DNA of 64,000 nucleotides from Enterococcus sp. HY326 (lineage in GTDB: Bacteria > Bacillota > Bacilli > Lactobacillales > Enterococcaceae), in contig NZ_JANLGQ010000002.1 in assembly GCF_026157065.1 (NCBI RefSeq), positions 62,001-126,000 on the forward strand, read 5' to 3'. Below are positions 8,833 to 17,431 of the stretch, in pieces; position 1 is the first letter of the stretch, and each line of letters begins with the position of its first letter. A program made the position numbers and the translations under genes. The notes below the pieces were generated by a model that had not been told where the DNA came from, did no database searches, and saw only the letters and a list, made by a program, of their open reading frames with translations.

Positions 8833-9549
8833 ATGCAACAATTGACTTCGGAAATTATTGAAGCTGGCTATTTTGAAAAAGGCGGCGAGTTGGTGTGTTT
8901 GTTTTGTGGAGCCAGCTATCTAAAAGAAGAAATTTTTGCCGAGGATGGCCGTTTTTTCACGAGCCGCTATCAGATGCAACAGCACATTTCAAAAGTTCAT
9001 GGAGGTGTCCTTAAGGCAGTTTTAAATCTGCCCCAAGAGACTACTGGAGTTTCGGCAACCCAAAAGAATATTTTAAGTTTGTTTGCTGTCGACTTAACGG
9101 ATGAGGAAATTGCCCAGCAATTAGCGGTCAGCACCTCAACTATTCGCAATCATCGGTTCAAACTAAAGGAGAAAAAACGTCAGGCCCAATATTTTTTGGC
9201 GGTTATGGGGCAATTAGAAAGGAGCAACAAAAAAATGCAAGCAGAAGAAATCAGTAGTGCCAATTATGATGATCGGTTTAATATTTCTGAAAAAGAGCGG
9301 CAGAAGGTCTTGCAAAACTTTTTGGATGAAAAGGGTTGGGCGGAAACTATTCCCAGCAAAGAAAAAAGTAAGATTATTCTTTTGCAAAAACTAATTGGCG
9401 AGTTTAACGAAGAAAAAACGTATACCGAGACCCAAGTCAATCAAATTATCCAGCAGATGTTTGCAGACTTTGTCAGTGTCCGCCGTTATCTGATTCAGTA
9501 CGGCTTTTTAGGTCGAACAAAAGACGGTCAGAAATATTGGCGGATTTAA
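8833..9549 (+). CDS. DUF2087 transcriptional regulator with zinc-finger-like N-terminus and LuxR-type HTH
   Basis: Three parts can be seen in 238 residues. The first 65 carry CLFCGASYLKEE followed by HISKVHGG, a CxxC plus H-x4-H arrangement suggesting a zinc site. Residues about 72-115 (SATQKNILSLFAVDLTDEEIAQQLAVSTSTIRNHRFKLKEKK) are a LuxR/sigma-type helix-turn-helix. The last 90 residues match DUF2087, ending in SVRRYLIQYGFLGRTKDGQKYWRI. The DUF2087 part may act as a nucleic-acid-binding or winged-helix module; its job is not established. AAAGGAGG precedes ATG 8833. The regulated genes are not evident: downstream genes have their own MerR-type promoters. Confidence 0.8.
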   Translation: MQQLTSEIIEAGYFEKGGELVCLFCGASYLKEEIFAEDGRFFTSRYQMQQHISKVHGGVLKAVLNLPQETTGVSATQKNILSLFAVDLTDEEIAQQLAVSTSTIRNHRFKLKEKKRQAQYFLAVMGQLERSNKKMQAEEISSANYDDRFNISEKERQKVLQNFLDEKGWAETIPSKEKSKIILLQKLIGEFNEEKTYTETQVNQIIQQMFADFVSVRRYLIQYGFLGRTKDGQKYWRI

Positions 9550-9636
9550 ATTGAAATTGCCAAATTCAAAAAATTGATGGATTCTTGCAGTTCGCCAGTT
9601 AATCTTAAAAAAATTGCGAGCAAAAGAAACTTCTGC

Positions 9637-9667
9637 TTGACTTAAAGTCCACTTCAGGCCTTACACT
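9637..9667 (+). promoter_or_regulatory. MerR-type promoter/operator ahead of the cyclophilin-like gene
   Basis: TTGACT at 9637-9642 and TACACT at 9662-9667 are separated by 19 bp, the stretched spacing typical of promoters activated by MerR-family regulators. The spacer holds the dyad CTTAAAGT-CC-ACTTCAGG (9641-9658), six of eight bases matching in the second arm. It closely resembles the site ahead of the DUF3737 gene. No MerR-family gene was found in the window. Confidence 0.7.
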
Positions 9668-9711
9668 GAGGGAAATAATACGCAAAGGTTCAATTAAATG
9701 AGGGAAGCAAG

Positions 9712-10113
9712 ATGATTTATAAATGGCAAGTTAAAGAATCCAAGCTGATGATTCAGATGGGGGATACGCTATCTGAAATCGCAATCGAGTCAGAGATTCT
9801 TTTGAAGGTCAAGGGCTGCAGTTTGCAGACACCAATCTATTTTGAAAAAAATAAGCTGGAAAACTATTATTTCTCCGATCCAGTCTGCATGGATTTAACT
9901 GGAAATGTCAAAGAATATTCTTCTGTAGGGGATGTTAGTTATTTTCCAAATAGCCAATGTATTGGCATTGCGCTGGCGGATGAGGAGCTGACGTTAGGCG
10001 TCCCCCGCATCAAAATTGGGCGTATTAAAGGCAGTCTTTTAAAACTTCAGACTTTGGCAACTTATGAGGAAGCCATCGTCTATTGGGATGTAAAATTCAT
10101 TAAGCAGTTGTAA
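9712..10113 (+). CDS. Cyclophilin-like fold protein
   Basis: This 133-residue protein has no signal peptide or membrane segment and is predicted to be mostly beta-strand. The central stretch GNVKEYSSVGDVSYFPNSQCIGIALADE resembles the core of the small cyclophilin-like family (TM1367-like, DUF369/DUF3830-like), in which a GDVxYxP turn precedes a hydrophobic strand. Function in the family is unknown; prolyl isomerase activity should not be assumed. It is preceded by a MerR-type promoter nearly identical in layout to that of the next unit, so it probably belongs to the same regulon as DUF3737-patB. ATG 9712 follows GAGGG. Confidence 0.6.
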   Translation: MIYKWQVKESKLMIQMGDTLSEIAIESEILLKVKGCSLQTPIYFEKNKLENYYFSDPVCMDLTGNVKEYSSVGDVSYFPNSQCIGIALADEELTLGVPRIKIGRIKGSLLKLQTLATYEEAIVYWDVKFIKQL

Positions 10114-10120
10114 ACAATAG

Positions 10121-10147
10121 TGAGAAATAATGCTGTCACTTTTTTTA
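10121..10147 (+). terminator. Weak terminator after the cyclophilin-like gene
   Basis: A short stem (AGTGA with TCACT) with a 12-base loop is followed by seven T. It is the only candidate between this gene and the next MerR-type promoter. Confidence 0.4.
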
Positions 10148-10238
10148 TTTTAGCCAATTGCTTTAACTGAAACTTCTTCGAGATGTAGGTGCATTTTAAA
10201 ATAGCCATAAAATTAATTGATTTTTTTTTAAAATCCCC

Positions 10239-10269
10239 TTGACTTAAAGTCAGCTTTAAGGAGTAGGCT
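10239..10269 (+). promoter_or_regulatory. MerR-type promoter/operator ahead of DUF3737-patB
   Basis: TTGACT at 10239-10244 and TAGGCT at 10264-10269 are 19 bp apart. Between them lies the near-perfect dyad CTTAAAGT-CA-GCTTTAAG (10243-10260), seven of eight bases matching. The arms match those at 9641-9658. The arrangement is like promoters of AdhR/NmlR-type MerR regulators, which respond to aldehydes or thiol stress; the ligand here is not known. Confidence 0.75.
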
Positions 10270-10304
10270 TAAGCTATAGAAATTTATAAAAGAGGGATTT
10301 AACT

Positions 10305-11162
10305 ATGAAAACAATTAAACAAGCCGTCTTAAGTGGCGAACGGGCTTTATTTAAAGCACAAAATTTGAGAATTGAAGATTCAGTTTTTCTAGATGGCGAA
10401 TCACCATTAAAAGAAAGCAGCAATTTGGAATTGGTCAATGATATTTTTCGTTGGAAGTATCCTCTGTGGTATAGCAACTTTTTAGAAGCGGAAAATATCA
10501 CCTTAACTGAGACGGCTCGCTCTGGTATCTGGTACAGTCATCATCTTGAAATCAAACACAGTCTAATTCAAGCGCCTAAAACTTTCCGCAGAGCCTCCAA
10601 TATCCATTTGGAGGATGTCCAGTTGCCAAATGCGGAAGAAACTTTTTGGAATTGTCAGCAGATTACCTTAAACAATGTTCAGGCAACTGGCGATTATTTT
10701 GCTATGAACAGCCAGGATATTAAAGCGGATCAGTTTACTATTTCTGGTAATTACGCTTTTGACGGGGCTAAAAATATCGAAATCAGCAACGCCCGCATCC
10801 TCAGTAAAGATGCATTTTGGAATTGCGAAAATGTTGTGGTTAGAGATTCGGTCATTATCGGCGAATACCTCGGCTGGAATTCCAAAAATATTAAATTGAT
10901 TAATTGTTTGGTGGAAAGCAACCAAGGGATGTGTTACATGAAAAATCTGGAAATGATTGACTGCAAAATTGTCAACACCGATTTAGCCTTTGAATATTCA
11001 ACAGTTCAAGTTTCGACTGATTCAGTGATTGAAAGCATCAAAAATCCGCTTGCCGGTAAAATTCAGGCCGCTGCCATTGAAGAAATTATTTTCGACGATA
11101 GTGCCATCGACTTCAGTCAAACGAAATTATCATTAGGCAATGAAAATCAGGTGGCCCTATGA
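10305..11162 (+). CDS. DUF3737 family protein, right-handed beta-helix
   Basis: A cytoplasmic protein of 285 residues built from repeating short strands with the rhythm of a parallel beta-helix: recurring blocks such as FWNCQQITLNNVQ, FDGAKNIEISNARI, FWNCENVVVRDSVI and GWNSKNIKLINCLV, each about 20 residues. This is characteristic of DUF3737, for which I know no biochemical function. The stop overlaps the start of patB by 4 bp (ATGA at 11159-11162), so both are translated as a coupled pair, and a MerR-type promoter drives them. The constant pairing with a C-S lyase suggests a role in sulfur amino-acid metabolism or thiol stress; that is inference. Confidence 0.85.
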   Translation: MKTIKQAVLSGERALFKAQNLRIEDSVFLDGESPLKESSNLELVNDIFRWKYPLWYSNFLEAENITLTETARSGIWYSHHLEIKHSLIQAPKTFRRASNIHLEDVQLPNAEETFWNCQQITLNNVQATGDYFAMNSQDIKADQFTISGNYAFDGAKNIEISNARILSKDAFWNCENVVVRDSVIIGEYLGWNSKNIKLINCLVESNQGMCYMKNLEMIDCKIVNTDLAFEYSTVQVSTDSVIESIKNPLAGKIQAAAIEEIIFDDSAIDFSQTKLSLGNENQVAL

Positions 11163-12322
11163 GCTATGATTTTGATCAGCTCATAGATCGTCGGCAAAAT
11201 AATTCCTACAAGTGGGATATTAAAGAAAATGAGCTGCCGATGTGGGTGGCGGATATGGATTTTGCGACTGCTCCAGCTATTACCGAAGCCTTAAAATCAC
11301 GCTTAGAGGAAAATGCATTTGGCTATAATACAGTCCCCGAAGAATTTTTCGCAAGCTTTATCAATTGGTGGCAAGACTATCATCAGGTGAGTATGCAAAA
11401 ATCAGGTCTGATGTTTTGTACGGGTGTCGTGCCGGCAATCTCATCGATTGTCCGCAAGGTGACTGAGGTCAATGATAATGTCGTTATTTTGACGCCCGTT
11501 TATAATATTTTTTTCAATTCGATTTTAAATAATCAACGGCAGGTCTTAGCTTCACCAATGAGTTATCACGAAGGAAATTATCAGATTGACTTTGAAGATT
11601 TAGAAAAAAAACTAGCCTTAAAGGAAACGACGCTCTTTATTTTTTGTAATCCCCATAATCCCATTGGCAAAGTTTGGTCGCAGGCCGACTTGGAAAAAAT
11701 CGGCGCCCTCTGTGTGAAACATCAGGTGCTATTGTTAAGTGATGAGATTCATTGTGATTTGACCCATGAAGGCTATCAATATCGGTCCTTTATTGATATT
11801 TCATCGGCGATTTCTCAACAACTGATAGTTTGTTTGGCACCAACGAAGGCCTTTAACTTAGCTGGACTGCAAACTTCGGCAATTTATGTGGAAAATCCAG
11901 CCCTTTTTGAAAAAGTAAATCGGGGGATTAACACAGATGAAGTGGCGGAACCGAATACCTTTGCCATTCAGGCGGCAATCGCAGCTTTTACTAACGGGCG
12001 ACCTTGGCTAGAGGCACTAAATTCATATTTAAGTCAGAACCGAAAGATTTTGACGGATTTTTTTAAAAAGCGTTTTCCTGAAATTCGTCTGATTGAAAGC
12101 CAAGCGACCTATCTGGCTTGGTTGGATTGCTCTGCATTGACAAAGGATACCGCTGATTTTTGTCAGTTTTTAAGGGAGACAACCGGCTTAATCTTATCAG
12201 AAGGGGATATTTTTGGCGGCAATGGTCAGCAATTTGTTCGCTGGAATTATGCTTGTCCTGTCAGCCGTCTACAAGACGGCTTGGGGCGCTTTGAAAAAGG
12301 GACTAGAGAATTTTTGTTATAA
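11159..12322 (+). CDS. patB: MalY/PatB-type cystathionine beta-lyase (PLP-dependent aminotransferase fold)
   Basis: A fold-type I PLP enzyme of 387 residues, the usual length for PatB/MalY. N-terminal NELPMWVADMDFATAP, LLSDEIHCDLTHEG (the aspartate that contacts the pyridine nitrogen) and APTKAFNLAGLQTS with the Schiff-base lysine are all present, as is the C-terminal FVRWNYACP arginine region. The family cleaves cystathionine or other cysteine S-conjugates to a thiol, pyruvate and ammonia. It is coupled by ATGA to the DUF3737 gene and under the same MerR-type promoter; a strong terminator follows. A role in aminotransfer rather than C-S cleavage cannot be excluded from sequence. Confidence 0.88.
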   Translation: MSYDFDQLIDRRQNNSYKWDIKENELPMWVADMDFATAPAITEALKSRLEENAFGYNTVPEEFFASFINWWQDYHQVSMQKSGLMFCTGVVPAISSIVRKVTEVNDNVVILTPVYNIFFNSILNNQRQVLASPMSYHEGNYQIDFEDLEKKLALKETTLFIFCNPHNPIGKVWSQADLEKIGALCVKHQVLLLSDEIHCDLTHEGYQYRSFIDISSAISQQLIVCLAPTKAFNLAGLQTSAIYVENPALFEKVNRGINTDEVAEPNTFAIQAAIAAFTNGRPWLEALNSYLSQNRKILTDFFKKRFPEIRLIESQATYLAWLDCSALTKDTADFCQFLRETTGLILSEGDIFGGNGQQFVRWNYACPVSRLQDGLGRFEKGTREFLL

Positions 12323-12345
12323 AATAAAAAATAAACGCAAGCATT

Positions 12346-12380
12346 AACAGCTTAAACATCTTTGTTTAAGCTGTTTTTTT
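12346..12380 (+). terminator. Terminator after patB
   Basis: A perfect 13-bp stem (AACAGCTTAAACA and its complement) with a 4-base loop is followed by a run of T. Confidence 0.85.
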
Positions 12381-12475
12381 GCATTTTTTTGAAGGACATA
12401 GAATAATTTAAGACAGTTTAAATGGCTTGTTTTAAAAAGAAGCCATAATTTTTAAAAAAGGAAAGAAGTGGTTAG

Positions 12476-13261
<786 letters not shown>

Positions 13262-13283
13262 AATAAAAAAAGGATGAGAACTC

Positions 13284-14135
13284 ATGGGAATTTTAATTGC
13301 ATTAATTCCCGCTTTAGGTTGGGGCTTACAGCCGTTAATCTTAGGAAAATTAGGCGGGAAAACTAGTAATGAAGTTTTAGGAACAGGAATTGGCGCGCTT
13401 GTCGTTGGTCTGTTAATCAAAATATTTTTTTCACCGGCGGCGATTTCTTGGCCGATTTTTTTGGTCAGCATGGCCTCAGGTGCTTTTTGGATTTTAGGAC
13501 AATCGGGGCAATACCGCTCGTTAGAAATTATGGGCGTCAGCAAAACGATGCCGATTACCACGGGCTTGCAATTGGTGGGAACCTCATTAATTAGCGTGCT
13601 GGCCTTTGGTGAATGGCCAGGGGTTACCAATAAAATTTTTGGAGCAGTCGCAATTATTTTATTAATTATCGGTGCCAGCATGACCTCTTTTAGCGAAAGC
13701 AAAGGCGGTAACAATCAGTTAAAACAGGGAATTAGTATTTTAGCTTTGACCAGCTTTGGTTACTGGATTTATAGCGTCATTCCCAAAGCAATTGATGCCT
13801 CTGGCTTAGCGATTTTCTTTCCGCAAATGTTAGGAATTTTTGCCGGCGCTGTTGTCTATACGCTTATTAAAGAACCAAAAGCTTTTACCGAGAAAAAAAG
13901 TTGGCAAACCAGTATTGTCGGGGTGATTTTTAGTATCGGTGCTTTAGCTTACATTTTTTCAGCAGAAGAAAATGGCGTCGCAACTGCCTATATTATCACG
14001 CAGTTAAATGTTATTGTCGCAACTTTGGGAAGTATTGTTTTTCTAAAGGAAAAGAAAACGCCTAAAGAATTGCGTCTGACGTTAGCCGGCTTAGCTTTGA
14101 TTGTCGGCGGTAGCATTATCACTGTTTTTCTCTAA
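13284..14135 (+). CDS. glcU: GRP-family glucose uptake protein
   Basis: A membrane carrier of 283 residues with about ten helices in two homologous halves, as in the glucose/ribose porter (GRP) family. The start MGILIALIPALGWGLQPLILGKLGGK and the GVSKTMPITTGLQLVGTSL segment are typical of GlcU. It should import glucose by proton symport without phosphorylation, feeding the dehydrogenase encoded 22 bp upstream. AAAAGGATGAG precedes ATG 13284. A 12 to 14 bp hairpin follows the stop, but without a clear T run. Confidence 0.85.
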   Translation: MGILIALIPALGWGLQPLILGKLGGKTSNEVLGTGIGALVVGLLIKIFFSPAAISWPIFLVSMASGAFWILGQSGQYRSLEIMGVSKTMPITTGLQLVGTSLISVLAFGEWPGVTNKIFGAVAIILLIIGASMTSFSESKGGNNQLKQGISILALTSFGYWIYSVIPKAIDASGLAIFFPQMLGIFAGAVVYTLIKEPKAFTEKKSWQTSIVGVIFSIGALAYIFSAEENGVATAYIITQLNVIVATLGSIVFLKEKKTPKELRLTLAGLALIVGGSIITVFL

Positions 14136-14142
14136 AATGAAC

Positions 14143-14171
14143 GATAGCCACCTCAACTTGAGGTGGCTATC
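14143..14171 (+). terminator. Hairpin after glcU (no clear T run)
   Basis: GATAGCCACCTCAA at 14143-14156 is followed after one base by its exact complement at 14158-14171. The stem is strong, but the following bases (TAACTAAAG) are not a U tract, so termination is uncertain. Confidence 0.5.
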
Positions 14172-14464
14172 TAACTAAAGAATATTCATAATTTAAAGCT
14201 TACAGGTAAAACTATTACTATCAGTTAACTATTTCTCATTTAAACAATGACATCCCTACCTCTATGTCATCCTTGCAGCTCTCAAGCTACGCCAGTGAGA
14301 ATAAATTTCTTCAAAATAAATTAAATTGTCGCATAAAAATATTTTAGTGTAATAAAACTATAGCATATCTTAAGGTCAAGCCGCTGAAATCTTAAGGGAA
14401 CTTAATAAATATCCGTCTTAAGTCTGAGAAATAGAGCAGAATTTGTTCCCATAAAAAATCCCAC
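14172..14464. other. Gene-free stretch, possible untranslated RNA
   Basis: No open frame with a ribosome binding site was found. There are several short inverted repeats: TGACAT (14248-14253) with ATGTCA (14264-14269), and CTTAAG (14391-14396) with CTTAAG (14417-14422). On the minus strand the region lies beyond the terminator of the small protein gene, so it is not simply its 3' end. It may hold a small RNA or decayed sequence; I recognise neither. Confidence 0.3.
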
Positions 14465-14505
14465 AAAAAAAGCATCCACCATGAGGATTGGCAGATGCTT
14501 TTATA
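14465..14505 (-). terminator. Terminator of the small minus-strand gene
   Basis: Read on the minus strand, AAAAGCATC and GATGCTTTT form a 9-bp stem with additional pairing inside and a run of seven T after it. It lies 40 bases beyond the stop of the small gene ending at 14546. Confidence 0.75.
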
Positions 14506-14545
14506 AATGGTACGAAGAATAGTTCTTCACGTGAGTAGACACTCC

Positions 14546-14695
14546 TTAGATAGATTTTTTCAATTCTTGTACAGCTTTTTCAATCGTCGTACCCGTGGCT
14601 ACTTGATTAGGATTTACTTTGTTGAAGACAACAAACAAATTTAATTTAGTATCCAAAGTTACTCGGTATTGAAAATTTTTGTTATCGAATGTCAT
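14546..14695 (-). CDS. Small protein of 49 residues, function unknown
   Basis: The ATG complementary to 14693-14695 follows AAAGGAG by 7 bases, a very good site, and is preferred over a longer frame that would start at 14755 without one. The protein (MTFDNKNFQYRV to VQELKKSI) looks like a short beta-strand region followed by the helix TTIEKAVQELKKSI. That alternation is seen in HicB-like and other small alpha/beta proteins, but no partner toxin is nearby, so I do not assign it. A matching terminator follows. It appears real but is not recognised. Confidence 0.6.
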   Translation of the reverse strand: MTFDNKNFQYRVTLDTKLNLFVVFNKVNPNQVATGTTIEKAVQELKKSI

Positions 14696-14824
14696 AGTCA
14701 TTCTCCTTTCAATTGTCTTAGGAAAGGCAACGATGTATTGATAACGAAATTCCAATTGTTATTATAGCATAAATTCACACCAAGGGGTAATAAGCAAGTA
14801 GACAAATTTAACATCTCTTAATTT

Positions 14825-15298
14825 TTACCCAAGATTCTTCAAGTACCATCGATTCATCGCAGTGTGCTCTGTTTCAATCAGTGGTGCAGATAGTCTTTTA
14901 AAGCCAAACGCTTCATACAATTGACAAGCCTCAGCCAGATTTGAATGAGTCTCTAAATAGCACTCACTATAATGCTGACGGGCAAAAGTCAATGCAGTGT
15001 TCATCAATAATTTAGCTAAGCCCTGACCTTGAAAGTCATCTCGAACATAAAGCTTTTGTAGCTCACAAGTGTTTGGGTAAGGAAAACTGCCGATGCCGAC
15101 ACCAGCGATAATTTCTTTTTGGTAAGGAATCACCCAGTATGTGCCAAAGGCTTCTTGTTGATAAAATTCATAAAGCTGAGCCAAATAAGGATCAAAATAA
15201 GCGGTTCCCGGTAAGTCCATGTGCCGCTGCTTTAATGAATGTTGAATCAAATCTCTAATATGTAAATTATCTGCCGGTTGAATTTCTCGTAGCTCCAT
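14825..15298 (-). CDS. GNAT family N-acetyltransferase
   Basis: A single-domain acetyltransferase of 157 residues. The acetyl-CoA binding motif A is LQKLYVRDDFQGQGLAKLLMNTALTFAR (Q/RxxGxG/A pattern: QGQGLA), followed by the typical C-terminal SNLAEACQLYEAFGFKRL. The substrate cannot be inferred. AAGGAG lies 7 bases before the ATG at 15298; two upstream ATG codons at 15323-15328 have no site. It is a single-gene unit in the opposite direction to the following ABC transporter genes. Confidence 0.82.
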   Translation of the reverse strand: MELREIQPADNLHIRDLIQHSLKQRHMDLPGTAYFDPYLAQLYEFYQQEAFGTYWVIPYQKEIIAGVGIGSFPYPNTCELQKLYVRDDFQGQGLAKLLMNTALTFARQHYSECYLETHSNLAEACQLYEAFGFKRLSAPLIETEHTAMNRWYLKNLG

Positions 15299-15548
15299 TG
15301 CCTGCTCCTTAGAAGTTTTTTTCATCATAACCTAAAAAGAAGCTTTAGCCAAAATTTTTTTTGATGCGTAAAAAAAGCCTTTCATTTCTCTTTAAAACCA
15401 AACAGTTTTCAAAAAATAAATAAAAAAGATGTCATTTTATCAGCAAGAAAACACTTTTCAGAAAAGTGTTCATTCCAGTTTCAAAAAATATCAAATCTAG
15501 TTGAGCGATGGTATGCTAACCTACGAAATAAATTAAGAGGTGATTGAG

Positions 15549-16649
15549 ATGTTCTTAGCAATAAAAGAAATGAAATATGCAAAACTTCGCTACAGTTTAA
15601 TTATCGGCATCATGGTCTTAGTCGGCTATGTCGTTTTTATGCTCTCTGGCTTAGCCGATGGACTTGCTAGCGGTCATACAAAAGTCGTAACAGATTGGCA
15701 AGCATCAGAAATTGTTTTATCAGAGGATGCCAATAAAGTTGCCACGGCTTCCCAACTGACTGCCGGCGATATTGACCGAGTCAGCACAGATGATGAAAAT
15801 AAGGCAGCAGTCAGTATTTTTTCTGGATCAATCAGTGAAAATGCCGACTCTGATGATAAAACCAATATCACCGTTTTTGGTGCAGATCAAACTAGTTTTG
15901 TTGTCCCTGAGGTAACGAGCGGCACGACATATACGGCTGATGATGAAATTGTGATTTCCCAAAACTTAGCTGATCAAGAAGGCTATCAAGTGGGAGATAC
16001 CGTTAGTATTAGCAATGATGAAAGTTTAACCATTGTTGGTATTATTCCAAGCTCTTCTTATAATGTTGCACCAATTATTTATACTTCACTAGCAACTGAA
16101 GCGAAAATTAAATACGGAGATCAGGATTTCGGCGGCGCTGAAAATATTCCCGTCAATTTGATTGTGGTCCAAAATGAAGACAATGTTACGGTGACAAATG
16201 CTGATGGCGATACTAAAATCGAAGCGATTGATGAAGCTACCTTCATTGAAAATATTCCCGGCTACAGTGCTGAAAGTTTAACCTTGAATTCCATGATTGC
16301 TTTCTTATTTGTAGTAGTTGCAGCAATTGTCGGTATCTTCATGTATGTGATGACTTTGCAAAAAACTAGTCTCTTCGGTGTGATGAAAGCTCAGGGTGTG
16401 GCAACAAAATATATTGTGCGCTCAATTATCGCGCAAGCCTTCTTTGTTGGCTTGTTTGGCGTCATTATCGCCTTTGCGTTGTCTTATGGCACGAGTTTCA
16501 TCTTACCAGCAGCAATGCCGTTTGCAGTTGATTTAATCAAATGGGTCGGTTTTGGCGGAATTTTAATTGTCGTAGCAGTCTTAGGCGGCGTCTTCTCAAT
16601 TAGAACCGTCACCAAGGTTGACCCGATTACAGCGATTGGAGGAGAATAA
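15549..16649 (+). CDS. ABC transporter permease, FtsX/MacB-like (HrtB/DevC type)
   Basis: The protein of 366 residues has one N-terminal helix (LIIGIMVLVGYVVFMLSGLA), a large extracellular region of about 230 residues, and three C-terminal helices with the FtsX-like pattern. This matches the type VII/mechanotransmission permeases such as HrtB. AGAGGTGA lies before ATG 15549, which I prefer to the GTG at 15540. The ATPase gene begins 2 bp after the stop. Similar pairs expel haem (HrtBA) or peptide antibiotics; no TetR or two-component gene stands next to it here, so the substrate is open. Confidence 0.82.
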   Translation: MFLAIKEMKYAKLRYSLIIGIMVLVGYVVFMLSGLADGLASGHTKVVTDWQASEIVLSEDANKVATASQLTAGDIDRVSTDDENKAAVSIFSGSISENADSDDKTNITVFGADQTSFVVPEVTSGTTYTADDEIVISQNLADQEGYQVGDTVSISNDESLTIVGIIPSSSYNVAPIIYTSLATEAKIKYGDQDFGGAENIPVNLIVVQNEDNVTVTNADGDTKIEAIDEATFIENIPGYSAESLTLNSMIAFLFVVVAAIVGIFMYVMTLQKTSLFGVMKAQGVATKYIVRSIIAQAFFVGLFGVIIAFALSYGTSFILPAAMPFAVDLIKWVGFGGILIVVAVLGGVFSIRTVTKVDPITAIGGE

Positions 16650-16651
16650 TC

Positions 16652-17320
16652 ATGGCAATTTTAGAAATGGAAAATATCAAAAAATCTTTCGGTAGCGGCC
16701 ACACAGCGGTCGAAGCCCTCAAAGGAATTGATTTTAAAGTTGAAAAAGGTGAGTTTGTCAGTATTATCGGTCCTTCAGGTTCAGGAAAAAGCACCTTTTT
16801 AACCATCGCTGGTGGCTTGCAAAATCCAACCTCTGGCACCATTAAAATTTCTGGCAACGACTTTACGCATTTAAAGGAGAAAAAAAGAGCTGCACTGCGT
16901 TTTAAAGAAATTGGTTTTATTTTACAATCAGCCAACTTAATTCCTTTTTTAACGGTTTCAGAACAATTTCAATTTGTTGAAAAAATTGAACACAAAGCAA
17001 AGGCTGACTTTGCCAAAGATTTATTAGAGTCTCTCGATATCTATGACTTAAAAGATAAATATCCGAAAGATTTATCCGGTGGTGAAAGACAACGGGTGGC
17101 TATCGGTCGGGCGCTTTTCAATGACCCAGATTTAATTTTAGCAGATGAACCGACTGCCAGCCTCGATACAGAACACGCTTATGATGTGGTTAAGCTTTTA
17201 GTTAAAGAAGCCCATGCCAAGGAAAAAGCAACAGTGATGGTGACCCATGACCAAAGAATGGTGGAATGGTCTGATCGCGTTTTAAAAATGGAAGACGGTC
17301 AATTAATTCCGCAAATGTAA
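16652..17320 (+). CDS. ABC transporter ATP-binding protein (HrtA/LolD/MacB type)
   Basis: A 222-residue ATPase with Walker A GPSGSGKST, the Q-loop region GFILQSANLIPFL, signature LSGGERQRVAIGRAL, Walker B LILADEPT, D-loop ASLD and the switch histidine in MVTHD. All catalytic residues are present. It begins 2 bp after the FtsX-like permease gene and should form a homodimer that drives two copies of that permease. An efficient terminator follows. Confidence 0.9.
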   Translation: MAILEMENIKKSFGSGHTAVEALKGIDFKVEKGEFVSIIGPSGSGKSTFLTIAGGLQNPTSGTIKISGNDFTHLKEKKRAALRFKEIGFILQSANLIPFLTVSEQFQFVEKIEHKAKADFAKDLLESLDIYDLKDKYPKDLSGGERQRVAIGRALFNDPDLILADEPTASLDTEHAYDVVKLLVKEAHAKEKATVMVTHDQRMVEWSDRVLKMEDGQLIPQM

Positions 17321-17325
17321 AAAAG

Positions 17326-17360
17326 TTCAGTCCAAAATTTATTTTGGACTGATTTTTTTA
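17326..17360 (+). terminator. Terminator after the HrtBA-like ABC pair
   Basis: TCAGTCCAAAAT (17327-17338) pairs with its exact complement (17341-17352), followed by seven T. Confidence 0.85.
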
Positions 17361-17364
17361 TAAC

Positions 17365-17402
17365 TGATAACCATTCTCAACTCTGCTTAGTTGTGATATA
17401 CT
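17365..17402 (+). promoter_or_regulatory. Fur-type box overlapping the promoter of the DUF454/CydDC-like operon
   Basis: TGATAACCATTCTCA at 17365-17379 matches the 7-1-7 Fur/Zur/PerR consensus TGATAATNATTATCA at 12 of 14 defined bases. It overlaps a likely -35 (TTCTCA, 17374-17379) that is 17 bp from a good -10 (TATACT, 17397-17402). Binding here would block transcription. Which metal regulator binds cannot be told from the box. Confidence 0.6.
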
Positions 17403-17431
17403 TAACGAATAAAGCGAGTGAGGTGTGGTTG

